IMG/VR virus record: IMGVR_UViG_3300038701_001150
Span: 1 to 35,409 of that record
Source of the DNA: a virus
Direction: 5' to 3' (one strand)
DNA length: 35,409 nt
In this document: positions 13,508 to 19,801 of the stretch, in pieces
How positions within the stretch are numbered: the stretch's first letter is position 1
Layout of the letters: each line of letters opens with the position of its first letter
The notes under the pieces: model-generated
Told to the model about the DNA's origin: nothing
Databases searched by the model: none
What the model saw: only the letters and a program-made list of their open reading frames with translations
Made by a program: the position numbers and the translations under genes

Positions 13508-14305
13508 ATGTTAAAAAATGAAATTATAAATGTAACCCCTGAAATAGCTTCTTCTATTTTAGGTAATAACAAAAAAAATAGACCAATAAGCAGCCCTACC
13601 GTTAATAGGTACACAACATTAATGTTAGACGGTAAGTGGCATTTTAATGGTGAGCCTATTATTATAGCCAATGACGGTACATTACTAGACGGGCAGCATA
13701 GATTATATGCAATAATAAAATCAAAAATGGCGCAACAATGCCTTGTTGTTTCTGGTGTATCTACAGATGCTTTTCCCACCATTGACACTGGCAAAAAAAG
13801 AACTGCATCCGATGCTATAGCAACATATGATGAAAAGTATCAAAAATATAGGATTATCATTGCGGCGGCGGTTGCACATATATTCCACTTTAAAACAGGT
13901 GAATATAAAAATTCTGATAGAAAAGTTACAGACCATAACGATGTAATAAAATTTTTAGAAAATAATCCTCGCGTGCTTGAATCCGTCATTGTTGCATCTG
14001 GATTAAATTACGCTAAAAAATTATGCCCTGCATCTGCTTTGGCCGCGCTTCATTTTCTTTTTTCTCAAAAAGACTACAGTTTAGCAAAAGAGTTTTTTGA
14101 AAAGTTAAATAGTGGTGAATATCTTTTCGATGGCCATCCTGTTTTAACTTTAAGAAACAAATTGGCAGACATTAGCATGACACCTGGATCAACAAAAAGC
14201 CGAGATATTATACCTTATATTGTAAAAGCTTGGAACTTATTCAGAAAAAAACAATCATGCAAGCGTCTTTACCTTAATCAAGATGCACCAACAATTATAG
14301 AATAG
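13508..14305 (+). CDS. DGQHR-motif protein (265 aa)
   Basis: The motif GTLLDGQHRLYAII (D61-G62-Q63-H64-R65) with upstream ISSPTVNRYTTLMLDGKWHF places this in the DGQHR/ParB-Srx-like group known from phages and from DndB-type proteins linked with DNA phosphorothioation. Residues about 85-105 (DAFPTIDTGKKRTASDAIA) and a helical C-terminal part (SALAALHFLFSQKDYSLAK, TPGSTKSRDIIPYIVKAW) follow the usual pattern of the phage members. The enzymatic role is unknown. It is the first gene of the rightward operon and diverges from an IbrB-like gene that also has a ParB/Srx domain. Confidence 0.8.
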   Translation: MLKNEIINVTPEIASSILGNNKKNRPISSPTVNRYTTLMLDGKWHFNGEPIIIANDGTLLDGQHRLYAIIKSKMAQQCLVVSGVSTDAFPTIDTGKKRTASDAIATYDEKYQKYRIIIAAAVAHIFHFKTGEYKNSDRKVTDHNDVIKFLENNPRVLESVIVASGLNYAKKLCPASALAALHFLFSQKDYSLAKEFFEKLNSGEYLFDGHPVLTLRNKLADISMTPGSTKSRDIIPYIVKAWNLFRKKQSCKRLYLNQDAPTIIE

Positions 14306-14314
14306 GATAAATCA

Positions 14315-14968
14315 ATGAGTGATAAGAATGTATTTCAATTAATATCTGCGGTGATGAAAGATTTATCAGAGGTTGGTATATCTAAAAACCAAAAGAACAC
14401 ATTTGACAACTATGTTTTCAGGGGAATTGATGATGTTTATAACACATTATCAAAAATCCTATCAAAGCATGGCCTGTTAATTATGCCGAACATTATCAAC
14501 CAGCACACTACGCAAGTCCAAACGCAAAAAGGCGGCGTGATGAACCATACAACATTGCAGGTAATTTACACGTTTATATCATCACATGACGGAACTACGC
14601 ATAGATTAAAAATGCGCGGCGAAGCGTTAGATAGAGGCGACAAGTCTATCAATAAGGCATTCACAGCTGCATATAAATATCTTTGCCTTCAGGTGTTTTG
14701 TATACCTTTACAGGGCAATGAGGATGCAGACAGTGAAAGTCATGTGATAGACCAGCGTCCGATGGAAAAGACGGGTAATAAAGTTTTAGACAGGGCTATA
14801 AACGACTATGTAACGCAGCTTAACCAATGCGCAAATATAGACGACTTAAAGGCCACATATAAAACGCTTTATAAGTATGCAGAGGAAAGCGGAGCAACAC
14901 AAGACCAGCTTGATATATTGGAAATGCAAAAGGATAACAAAAAAGAGCAATTATCAGTCAATCAATGA
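14315..14968 (+). CDS. erf: Erf-family single-strand annealing protein (217 aa)
   Basis: The ERF signature is clear: YVFRGIDDVYNTLSKILSKH (residues about 33-52), GLLIMPNI, then GEALDRGDKSINKAFTAAYK and YLCLQVFCIPLQGNEDADS (about 102-140). Such proteins form rings on ssDNA and promote strand annealing for phage recombination and genome circularisation, as P22 Erf does. The C-terminal 65 residues are helical and charged, as expected for a partner-binding tail. It starts behind AGGATAAATC and is followed by a remnant HNH gene and NinB. A Redbeta or RecT protein is excluded by these motifs. Confidence 0.92.
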   Translation: MSDKNVFQLISAVMKDLSEVGISKNQKNTFDNYVFRGIDDVYNTLSKILSKHGLLIMPNIINQHTTQVQTQKGGVMNHTTLQVIYTFISSHDGTTHRLKMRGEALDRGDKSINKAFTAAYKYLCLQVFCIPLQGNEDADSESHVIDQRPMEKTGNKVLDRAINDYVTQLNQCANIDDLKATYKTLYKYAEESGATQDQLDILEMQKDNKKEQLSVNQ

Positions 14969-14972
14969 TTAA

Positions 14973-15230
14973 TGCGGCGCAGTCGAAAATATACAGGCTG
15001 CGCATATACGGGCAAACAGTGATGGCGGTATGGGTATAAAGCCAAGCGATAACCGTGTGCTGCCTTTGTGTTTTAAGTGCCATGATATTCAACATAAGCA
15101 AGGTGAATATACATTCTGGGGCGGTTTTGACGGTGTTATAAAAGCAATAGAGTTGGCTTTGAGTTTATACCCGTTAAAACTAAACCTGATAAGAGAGAAA
15201 ATTATAAGAGCAAAAAAGGATTTGTTTTGA
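14973..15230 (+). pseudogene. 5'-truncated HNH endonuclease
   Basis: In one frame the sequence reads CGAVENIQAAHIRANSDGG then MGIKPSDNRVLPLCFKCHD, IQHKQGEYTFW, the pattern of small phage HNH nucleases (AAHIR, GGxGxKPSD, LPLCxxCHxxQHxxGE). The frame is closed by a TAA at 14970-14972. The first start codon is ATG 15030, after the AAHIR histidine. The family's N-terminal Cys pair is missing. A 24-codon ORF from ATG 14965, overlapping the erf stop as ATGA, ends at 15039 over ATG 15030 and could allow reinitiation. Only a 66-aa C-terminal part would be made, probably inactive as a nuclease. Confidence 0.65.
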
Positions 15231-15610
15231 AATTTATATTAATCAATGAAGATGTTAAACAAAACTGCTTAAAGCATCTTTTAAGCTTATATGCGGATGG
15301 AAAAAATGAGGTTGTTTTTCAGGAATCCATCACTAAGCGGACGTTAAATCAGAACGCCTTAGCTCATAAATGGCTAGGTTTAATCTGCGATTATACAGGC
15401 GACCATATAGACGACTTAAAAGACAACATTAAAGACGCTATGGGAGAATATAAAATTATTGAAAAGAACGGTAAAGATTACATTAAATATAATAGTTCAG
15501 CAAAGTTTTCAGTAAAAACAATGATGAATTTTATGACAGCAATAGAAATCATGGCAGGGGAACTAGGGATAGTTTTGCCATCAGCTCAATATTATGGATT
15601 AACAATATAG
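15227..15610 (+). CDS. ninB: NinB-like recombination protein (127 aa)
   Basis: The motif TKRTLNQNALAHKWLGLICD (residues about 36-55) and the C-terminal SSAKFSVKTMMNFMTAIEIM, then AGELGIVLP, are typical of the NinB/Orf family. Lambda NinB binds ssDNA and acts in the phage recombination pathway with annealing proteins. The start is TTG at 15227, overlapping the previous stop by four bases and preceded by AAGGATTTG; the next Met would remove the N-terminal beta strand. It belongs with Erf, the SSB-tail protein and RusA. Confidence 0.85.
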   Translation: MKFILINEDVKQNCLKHLLSLYADGKNEVVFQESITKRTLNQNALAHKWLGLICDYTGDHIDDLKDNIKDAMGEYKIIEKNGKDYIKYNSSAKFSVKTMMNFMTAIEIMAGELGIVLPSAQYYGLTI

Positions 15611-15623
15611 AAAGGACTAAACA

Positions 15624-15872
15624 ATGACAGACCAAACAAAAAACGTAGCAGGTGAACGCTTAAAAAGCTTTATAGAGAGAATTGAGCGGCTATTGGAGGA
15701 AAAGCAGGCCATAACGGACGATGTTAAGGATGTCTACTCAGAAGCCAAAGGAACAGGGTTTAGCACTAAGGCCATCCGTGAAATCGTAAAGCTGCGCAAG
15801 ATTGACCGTGATACACGCGCCGAACAAGAGGCTATTCTTGAAACATATCTAACAGCCATCGGAGAGAAGTAA
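15624..15872 (+). CDS. gapR-like: GapR/UPF0335 (DUF2312) nucleoid-associated protein (82 aa)
   Basis: The whole sequence follows the family: [59 protein letters not shown], then [11 protein letters not shown]. GapR of Caulobacter is a coiled-coil dimer or tetramer that clamps overtwisted DNA ahead of replication and transcription forks and helps type II topoisomerases. Length is normal and no residue block is missing. Phage copies may help rolling or theta replication or modify the host nucleoid. It starts behind AGAAAGGAC and overlaps the next gene as TAATG. Confidence 0.92.
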   Translation: MTDQTKNVAGERLKSFIERIERLLEEKQAITDDVKDVYSEAKGTGFSTKAIREIVKLRKIDRDTRAEQEAILETYLTAIGEK

Positions 15873-16138
15873 TGACATACGACAACAACAATACAGGGGC
15901 CTTGTTTAAGAACGACAAAAAACAAACGGACAGACATCCTGATTACAAGGGATCATGCGAGATTAACAATGTTCAAATGTGGGTTTCCGCATGGCTTAAA
16001 AAGGACAAGAACAACAATACATATATGAGCCTGTCTTTCCAGCCGAAAGAGCAACAAGCCCAGACGCAACATAACGAGGCTAACGCATATCAACCGCAAC
16101 CGGCGCAAGATGATTTTGATGATGAGATTCCTTTTTAG
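15872..16138 (+). CDS. SSB-tail protein, probable ssDNA-binding (88 aa)
   Basis: The last residues, DDFDDEIPF, copy the acidic C-terminal tip of bacterial SSB, which recruits recombination and repair enzymes. The first part (GALFKNDKKQTDRHPDYKG, then EINNVQMWVSAWLKKDKNNN and YMSLSFQPKE) resembles small one-domain proteins common in alphaproteobacterial phages. They are probably OB-like but lack the full SSB length. The Gln-rich linker precedes the tip as in SSB. It sits in the recombination operon. Direct ssDNA binding is inferred, the tip is visible. Confidence 0.7.
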   Translation: MTYDNNNTGALFKNDKKQTDRHPDYKGSCEINNVQMWVSAWLKKDKNNNTYMSLSFQPKEQQAQTQHNEANAYQPQPAQDDFDDEIPF

Positions 16139-16140
16139 GC

Positions 16141-16338
16141 ATGAAGCTGCTTTATGAAGAACAAGGAAACCAGCATAAAATATACGGGGATGCATTAAGT
16201 TATCCATTGTTGTATTGTATATATGCGGAACACAAAGACTATAAGGCCAAGGATAGGGATGACGGGTTGATCTATATCGCTGGTTTTAAAACAAAAAAAG
16301 AGGCTTGGGATTATTATCAAAAAAGGTGCAAGATATGA
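16141..16338 (+). CDS. Small unknown protein (65 aa)
   Basis: It starts two bases after the SSB-tail gene and shares ATGA with the next. Composition is mixed with many aromatic and Lys residues (SYPLLYCIYAEHKDYKAKDR, then IYIAGFKTKKEAWDYYQK). The C-terminal half looks like a short beta-alpha unit. No family recognised. A clear ribosome-binding site is not seen; translation is probably coupled. Confidence 0.55.
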   Translation: MKLLYEEQGNQHKIYGDALSYPLLYCIYAEHKDYKAKDRDDGLIYIAGFKTKKEAWDYYQKRCKI

Positions 16339-16547
16339 CGGAAACACAAGAAAAATACTACAAAGAGATTATGATGTACCATAAGAGGATGGGGAAATGG
16401 CCTTCAATGGGCATGATTGCTGACTTGTTAGGACTAGATCGATCGACTGTTACCGCAACCATTAACCGCATGATAAGAGATGGTCACGTCAAGCCTGAAA
16501 ACGCATGGGAATGGGGTAAAGTCAAACGGATTATGATCTGTGATTGA
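16335..16547 (+). CDS. Small winged-helix DNA-binding protein (70 aa)
   Basis: I choose ATG 16335, which overlaps the previous stop as ATGA and follows AAAAAGGTG. Residues about 7-50 form a MarR/LexA-like helix-turn-helix: EKYYKEIMMYHKRMGKWPSM, then GMIADLLGLDRSTVTATINR and MIRDGHV. It probably acts as a phage transcription regulator on DNA. It lacks any LexA-type protease domain, so it is not a self-cleaving repressor. The operator is not known; candidate sites are the inverted repeats at 13478-13494 and 9479-9528. Confidence 0.7.
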   Translation: MTETQEKYYKEIMMYHKRMGKWPSMGMIADLLGLDRSTVTATINRMIRDGHVKPENAWEWGKVKRIMICD

Positions 16548-16860
16548 ACTGCCGTTCCCGCCGTCAATTCTAAACCCAAACCGCAAAGCACATTGGGCGG
16601 TAAAGTCAAAAGCATTCAAAAAATACAAAAACGAATGCGCTTGGATTGCAAAACAAATGCAGCCATGCACTGAATTTTATTTAATCATTCACCCGCCAGA
16701 CAACCGCCGCCGCGATAGGGACAACATTATAGGCGCACTAAAGGCCGCACAAGATGGCTTAGCACTTGCATGGGGTATTGATGACAGCAAATTTACAATC
16801 ATGTATTCTACACTTCAAGAGCCTGTAAAGGGCGGGAAAATAATCATTAAAAAGATATAA
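16540..16860 (+). CDS. rusA: RusA Holliday-junction resolvase (106 aa)
   Basis: The start ELPFPPSILNPNRKAHWAV and the acidic cluster NRRRDRDNIIGALKAAQDGL, AWGIDDSKF hold the catalytic Asp set of RusA (D59 and D61, with D81/D82; the family needs three Asp). RusA dimers resolve branched DNA in phage recombination and can help packaging. The start is GTG at 16540, overlapping the previous stop by eight bases; there is no later start that keeps the conserved N-terminus. The end overlaps promoter copy 2. Confidence 0.9.
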   Translation: MIELPFPPSILNPNRKAHWAVKSKAFKKYKNECAWIAKQMQPCTEFYLIIHPPDNRRRDRDNIIGALKAAQDGLALAWGIDDSKFTIMYSTLQEPVKGGKIIIKKI

Positions 16861-16897
16861 AAACTATTTGACAACTATTTTATATCGTGCCAATATT
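16859..16897 (+). promoter_or_regulatory. Early promoter, AAAAACTATTTGACA family (copy 2)
   Basis: TTGACA is at 16868-16873. A weaker -10, CAATAT (16891-16896, spacer 17) or AATATT (spacer 18), follows. The first 25 bases (16859-16883) equal copy 1. The box begins in the rusA stop codon. It drives the downstream accessory operon starting at 16919 behind the leader TTAACGAAAGGCAAG. Confidence 0.85.
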
Positions 16898-16918
16898 CTT
16901 TTAACGAAAGGCAAGATC

Positions 16919-17272
16919 ATGAACACACTAGATAAAATTAAAAACTCAATCGAAATAACAAACGCATACAAATCACATTATGACGTAAACTTTACCGTGC
17001 ATGAAAACGACTTCACGTTGCGCGGGTTTGGTGACAGTGCATATTGCGATGAACTAGACTTAAACGGCGTGTGCATTTCAATGGAAAACTTAAACGACAT
17101 GCAATTCAATATTGATGATCAGGTTATGCCATTATCTTCAATTATCGCTCTTATTGACATTGATATTCAAACTGCCGCTGCTGTTTATGACGCTGAAACG
17201 GAGCTTTATACGATAGACGAAGATCGTATGTGCCGCGAAATATCATCACCATTTTTCACAGGGAGGATTTAA
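16919..17272 (+). CDS. Unknown acidic early protein (117 aa)
   Basis: ATG 16919 is chosen because the leader TAACGAAAGGCAAG directly precedes it; an upstream in-frame ATG at 16868 overlaps the promoter. The product is acidic, with Cys at several places (SAYCDELDLNGVCISMENLN) and alternating beta strands (MPLSSIIALIDIDIQTAAAV). No signal or membrane segment. It is the first gene of a strong early transcript and so may be an abundant host-takeover protein or inhibitor. Family not recognised. Confidence 0.65.
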   Translation: MNTLDKIKNSIEITNAYKSHYDVNFTVHENDFTLRGFGDSAYCDELDLNGVCISMENLNDMQFNIDDQVMPLSSIIALIDIDIQTAAAVYDAETELYTIDEDRMCREISSPFFTGRI

Positions 17273-17273
17273 G

Positions 17274-17627
17274 ATGAAACTATTTGGATTTTACATTACA
17301 CGGACTGACTGGGAAACACTTTATAATTTTGAGCGCAAAGAAACAGTGAAGCAACGATCTCAAATGTGCAACCTTATAACCGCTAACCGTGGCTTGTGGG
17401 ATGAGATACATAAATTAGAGGCGCAATTAAAAAAGGCCAAATACGTCACTGAGGAAGGCGGCAAGGTTCATGATACTATCACTGGCCGGTTTACATCAAA
17501 GAAAAAGCTTGTGCATGATCAAATGCGGGCTGATAAGGCATATAAGGAAGCGCAAGCACTGGCAGAACCGCAGCCAAGCGATAATTGCACAATAGGCCGT
17601 TATGATGACATTAAGGGGGCGAAATGA
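17274..17627 (+). CDS. Unknown protein with central coiled coil (117 aa)
   Basis: It follows the previous stop by one base, behind GGGAGGATTTAAG. The middle (residues about 30-60, CNLITANRGLWDEIHKLEAQ, then LKKAKYV) is coiled coil, and the part after it (GGKVHDTITGRFTSKKKLVH) is basic. The N-terminus (KLFGFYITRTDWETLY) is not a signal peptide. This plan is seen in unnamed phage proteins; no function is visible. It is linked to the next mini-gene by ATGA. Confidence 0.58.
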   Translation: MKLFGFYITRTDWETLYNFERKETVKQRSQMCNLITANRGLWDEIHKLEAQLKKAKYVTEEGGKVHDTITGRFTSKKKLVHDQMRADKAYKEAQALAEPQPSDNCTIGRYDDIKGAK

Positions 17628-17716
17628 TAACGACATTAGCAAAATGCCGAATGCCTATTCAGGCGGCGAATGACAACACAGCAACATTTAGCTTATTTAA
17701 TTGGTTAAGACGATGA
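17624..17716 (+). CDS. Candidate mini-gene in ATGA chain (30 aa)
   Basis: ATG 17624 overlaps the preceding stop as ATGA, and its own stop overlaps ATG 17713 of the next gene in the same way. AAGGGGGC stands five bases upstream. The peptide begins MITTLAKCRMPIQAAND and ends with FNWLRR. The two-sided coupling makes translation likely, although the product may only serve to relay ribosomes. Confidence 0.5.
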   Translation: MITTLAKCRMPIQAANDNTATFSLFNWLRR

Positions 17717-17907
17717 CCGGAATATACAAATACGGCTTTTTAAGCGTCTGTGGCGCGGTGTTTATCCTCGCGCTATACCTTGCCGCCTATGGTGCTATAG
17801 ATCGCGCCTATGCGTTTGCCAGGTACATGAATGGCGGCATGTCAGCGCATGATGTTGAGTGCGCTTTGGATGGCCATAACAGATATAAGATAGACGTAAC
17901 CCCATGA
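17713..17907 (+). CDS. Small single-span membrane protein (64 aa)
   Basis: Residues about 7-28 are hydrophobic (YGFLSVCGAVFILALYLAAY), forming one membrane helix, with a short tail (MNGGMSAHDVECALDGHNRY) on the other side. ATG 17713 is chosen for the ATGA overlap; a TTG four codons earlier is possible. The tail has one Cys and one His but no motif. It may be a membrane-acting early protein. It has no lysis-gene neighbours, so a holin role is unlikely. Confidence 0.6.
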   Translation: MTGIYKYGFLSVCGAVFILALYLAAYGAIDRAYAFARYMNGGMSAHDVECALDGHNRYKIDVTP

Positions 17908-17960
17908 CCGCGATTAGTCAAAACGGATGGTTTTTAATAATAGATTGGAGTGATGTATGA
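17904..17960 (+). CDS. Candidate 18-aa mini-gene in ATGA chain
   Basis: ATG 17904 overlaps the stop of the membrane-protein gene, and its stop overlaps ATG 17957. The peptide is MTAISQNGWFLIIDWSDV. No strong Shine-Dalgarno precedes it. It fills exactly the space between two genes with coupled junctions on both sides, the main reason to list it. Confidence 0.35.
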   Translation: MTAISQNGWFLIIDWSDV

Positions 17961-18223
17961 GTGAAGTATTCTCTGATAAAAACGGGGTTCCTATTCAAAA
18001 GCACGATCTTTTAAAAGTTTATCATTTTACAGGGGCGCGGCGTAAAAAGCATTATATGTATAAGTATGTTATTCAGGACGAAGCGGATTTTAGTAAAGAC
18101 TACTTTACAATATCTAGTTTATCAGAATGTGGACACTGTTATCATGTACCCAAACACTCAGGTATAAGCCCTGATATAGAGATAATCCAAGGAACTAACT
18201 TTGTTGAAAGAACAAAACGATGA
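17957..18223 (+). CDS. Unknown small protein (88 aa)
   Basis: ATG 17957 follows TTGGAGTGATGT. The sequence is beta-rich and looks like a small barrel: NGVPIQKHDLLKVYHFTGAR, then KHYMYKYVIQDEADF, FTISSLSECGHCYHVPKHSG. The N-terminal pattern (DKNGVPIQKHDLLKV) resembles small phage proteins with an SH3-like or KOW-like strand start. The Cys-Gly-His-Cys group could bind metal. I cannot assign a function. It shares ATGA with the next gene. Confidence 0.58.
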   Translation: MSEVFSDKNGVPIQKHDLLKVYHFTGARRKKHYMYKYVIQDEADFSKDYFTISSLSECGHCYHVPKHSGISPDIEIIQGTNFVERTKR

Positions 18224-18639
18224 GTGATAAAACTACGTCAGTAAATATGTGGAGGATACCAAACGCATCAGGCATTATTGTGGATGGTGTCGAGTATGTT
18301 AATTTTGAAGATGTTAGAGAATACTTAAGTCAATACACTTTCATCCACGACAACCCTGAATATGACGTTATTCCGAAGGGTGAAAACATTATCTGCCAAG
18401 GGTCAATGATGTACAATCCTAACAATCACAAGATTGTCGACCTTGATGAATACCACGTTATCAAAAAGAGTGATGTCGATGTGGATGCGATGGAGGCTTT
18501 GGATAGACTAAACTGGATACAAAAATTCGTGATGCACACAGATGGACAAAGACCAAACTGGACAGATGATTTCAATTTAATCCGCACCACCCTCATAGCA
18601 CAGTCAAAACCAACGACAAGTGACGGGGAGGGTGAGTGA
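18220..18639 (+). CDS. Unknown acidic protein (139 aa)
   Basis: The start overlaps the previous stop as ATGA. The sequence begins MSDKTTSVNMWRIPNASG and continues with IIVDGVEYVNFEDVREYLSQ, a mixed beta/alpha start. Asp, Asn and aromatic residues are frequent. No catalytic motif, membrane segment or repeat is seen. The last residues (PTTSDGEGE) lie over the Shine-Dalgarno GGGGAGGG of the following membrane gene. Confidence 0.55.
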   Translation: MSDKTTSVNMWRIPNASGIIVDGVEYVNFEDVREYLSQYTFIHDNPEYDVIPKGENIICQGSMMYNPNNHKIVDLDEYHVIKKSDVDVDAMEALDRLNWIQKFVMHTDGQRPNWTDDFNLIRTTLIAQSKPTTSDGEGE

Positions 18640-19034
18640 TGAAGTTTTTTTTAGATAGTATATCTCGTGTAATAATAGGTTTGTGGATCGGTATTATGGG
18701 TTCGCTTTTTCTATTTTTCGTGGCAGTTGTATCAGCCGTTGATCCTTGGTTTATTGGATATGTTGTTTTATCTGTATTGTGTGCTTGTGCTATGAAAAGG
18801 TTGGACAACCGTAATCCAGAATCTAGTATGAATGATTTACAAATGTGGTTGGATGCGGCAGATACAAACACGATTGTTAAAAAATCAGGGGATGTATACG
18901 CTATTATTGATAAATCAGGCGGTAATGTTTTTCGTGCTAAAACAGCTAATATACCTTTAAAAGGAAGTATTAACGGTCTAGGCGCACTTGATTTTCAGGG
19001 AATAAATGGGGGAACGCAAAATGACAAACAATAA
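18639..19034 (+). CDS. Two-span membrane protein with a LamG-like fragment (131 aa)
   Basis: ATG 18639 follows GGGGAGGGTGAGTG; GTG 18636 is an alternative. Residues about 8-55 are two membrane helices (IIGLWIGIMGSLFLFFVAVV, then FIGYVVLSVLCACAM). Residues about 68-128 (LQMWLDAADTNTIV, GDVYAIIDKSGGNVF, NGLGALDFQG) resemble the start of the last domain of the spike (LLWLDASDTGTISV, VTQWDDKSGNAHH, NSLNVVDFG, residues 859-914 there). Only about one quarter of that domain is present. It may be a gene-fusion relic or a membrane display of a carbohydrate-binding piece. It ends inside the next gene. Confidence 0.6.
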   Translation: MKFFLDSISRVIIGLWIGIMGSLFLFFVAVVSAVDPWFIGYVVLSVLCACAMKRLDNRNPESSMNDLQMWLDAADTNTIVKKSGDVYAIIDKSGGNVFRAKTANIPLKGSINGLGALDFQGINGGTQNDKQ

Positions 19035-19299
19035 AACACCGTTGCAAAAGGCTTTGGATGACATCATAGGTTTATCGGGCGCGACATACTATGATGTTGG
19101 ACAAGCTAACGAAGAACACGCCGTTGTGTTAGTGCGACACATGTCCACGGTATTAAATGCGCTTAAAGCCGCACAAGCCTATGAAGATTTACCGAGCAAG
19201 GTTAAGGGGATGCAAACCTATAAATTAAATGAGGAACACCCTGACATACTAATTAAACGTGAAGACATCCTAACCCTACTAAAAGAAACAAAATTATGA
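19021..19299 (+). CDS. Unknown small helical protein (92 aa)
   Basis: I choose ATG 19021 (GGGGGAACGCAAA upstream); ATG 19006 with AGGGAATAA is a possible alternative. The sequence is helical: QKALDDIIGLSGATYYDVGQ, then HAVVLVRHMSTVLNALKAAQ and DILIKREDILTLLKETK. It overlaps the membrane-protein gene by 14 bases and couples to the next by ATGA. No family recognised. Confidence 0.55.
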   Translation: MTNNKTPLQKALDDIIGLSGATYYDVGQANEEHAVVLVRHMSTVLNALKAAQAYEDLPSKVKGMQTYKLNEEHPDILIKREDILTLLKETKL

Positions 19300-19484
19300 T
19301 ATCATATAGAGGTGAGCAATTAATTAATCAATTCATGGAGCAGCACATGTGTAATAAGCCTTTAAAGCCACAATTCGAACTCGTCCGTCAGCCTGATACT
19401 TCCGACACCATAGTTAAGATTGAAGTGCGGCCCGAACCTGAAACAAATCACGGATTAAAACTAAAAGGATGTGAACTGAAATGA
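19296..19484 (+). CDS. Unknown small protein (62 aa)
   Basis: The start overlaps the previous stop as ATGA. An internal ATG at 19335 follows GAGGTGAGC at some distance and may be used instead. The product is charged with a short helical start (MISYRGEQLINQFMEQHMC) and a beta-like end (TIVKIEVRPEPETNHG). The last codons carry AAAGGATGTGAAC, the Shine-Dalgarno of the next gene. Function unknown. Confidence 0.5.
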   Translation: MISYRGEQLINQFMEQHMCNKPLKPQFELVRQPDTSDTIVKIEVRPEPETNHGLKLKGCELK

Positions 19485-19801
19485 AAAGATTAACCACCGC
19501 TTTAATGTTAGCCGCCGCGCCTGTCGCAGCACAAGAACAACCCGCCGCGCTTTTACCTCTGTTTGAGTGTGGTGATACCAAAGAGATGTTTAAACAGCTT
19601 AAAGAGAAGTTTAACGAGGCCAATGCTTTTATTGGTGCAGGTGATCCCCGCTTGATGGATACGCTTTGGATTAACGAGGAAACAGGCTCTTATACAATAG
19701 TTAGATCAAATGTGCAGGATGGCGTGTCATGTGTTGTCTTAAAGGGCATTGCAGGGCAGTTAAGCAAGCCTAAGAATGTTGTGCCGAAAGTTCCTAGTTA
19801 A
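19481..19801 (+). CDS. Secreted periplasmic protein (106 aa)
   Basis: MKRLTTALMLAAAPVAAQEQ is a short signal peptide with likely cleavage after VAA near residue 17. The mature part is about 89 residues with two cysteines, FECGDTKEMFKQLKEKFNEA and VQDGVSCVVLKGIAGQL, which could form a disulfide in the periplasm. There is no lipobox, so it is soluble rather than anchored. It might act in superinfection exclusion or envelope change; this is inference. It is the last gene of the rightward operon, and its stop shares TTAA with the minus-strand gene's stop. Confidence 0.65.
   Translation: MKRLTTALMLAAAPVAAQEQPAALLPLFECGDTKEMFKQLKEKFNEANAFIGAGDPRLMDTLWINEETGSYTIVRSNVQDGVSCVVLKGIAGQLSKPKNVVPKVPS

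Noticed and set aside
14940-14972. Programmed frameshift from erf into the HNH frame at the A-run near 14940
   Set aside because: The HNH frame has a TAA at 14970-14972 between the A-run and the HNH sequence, so a shift there could not reach it.
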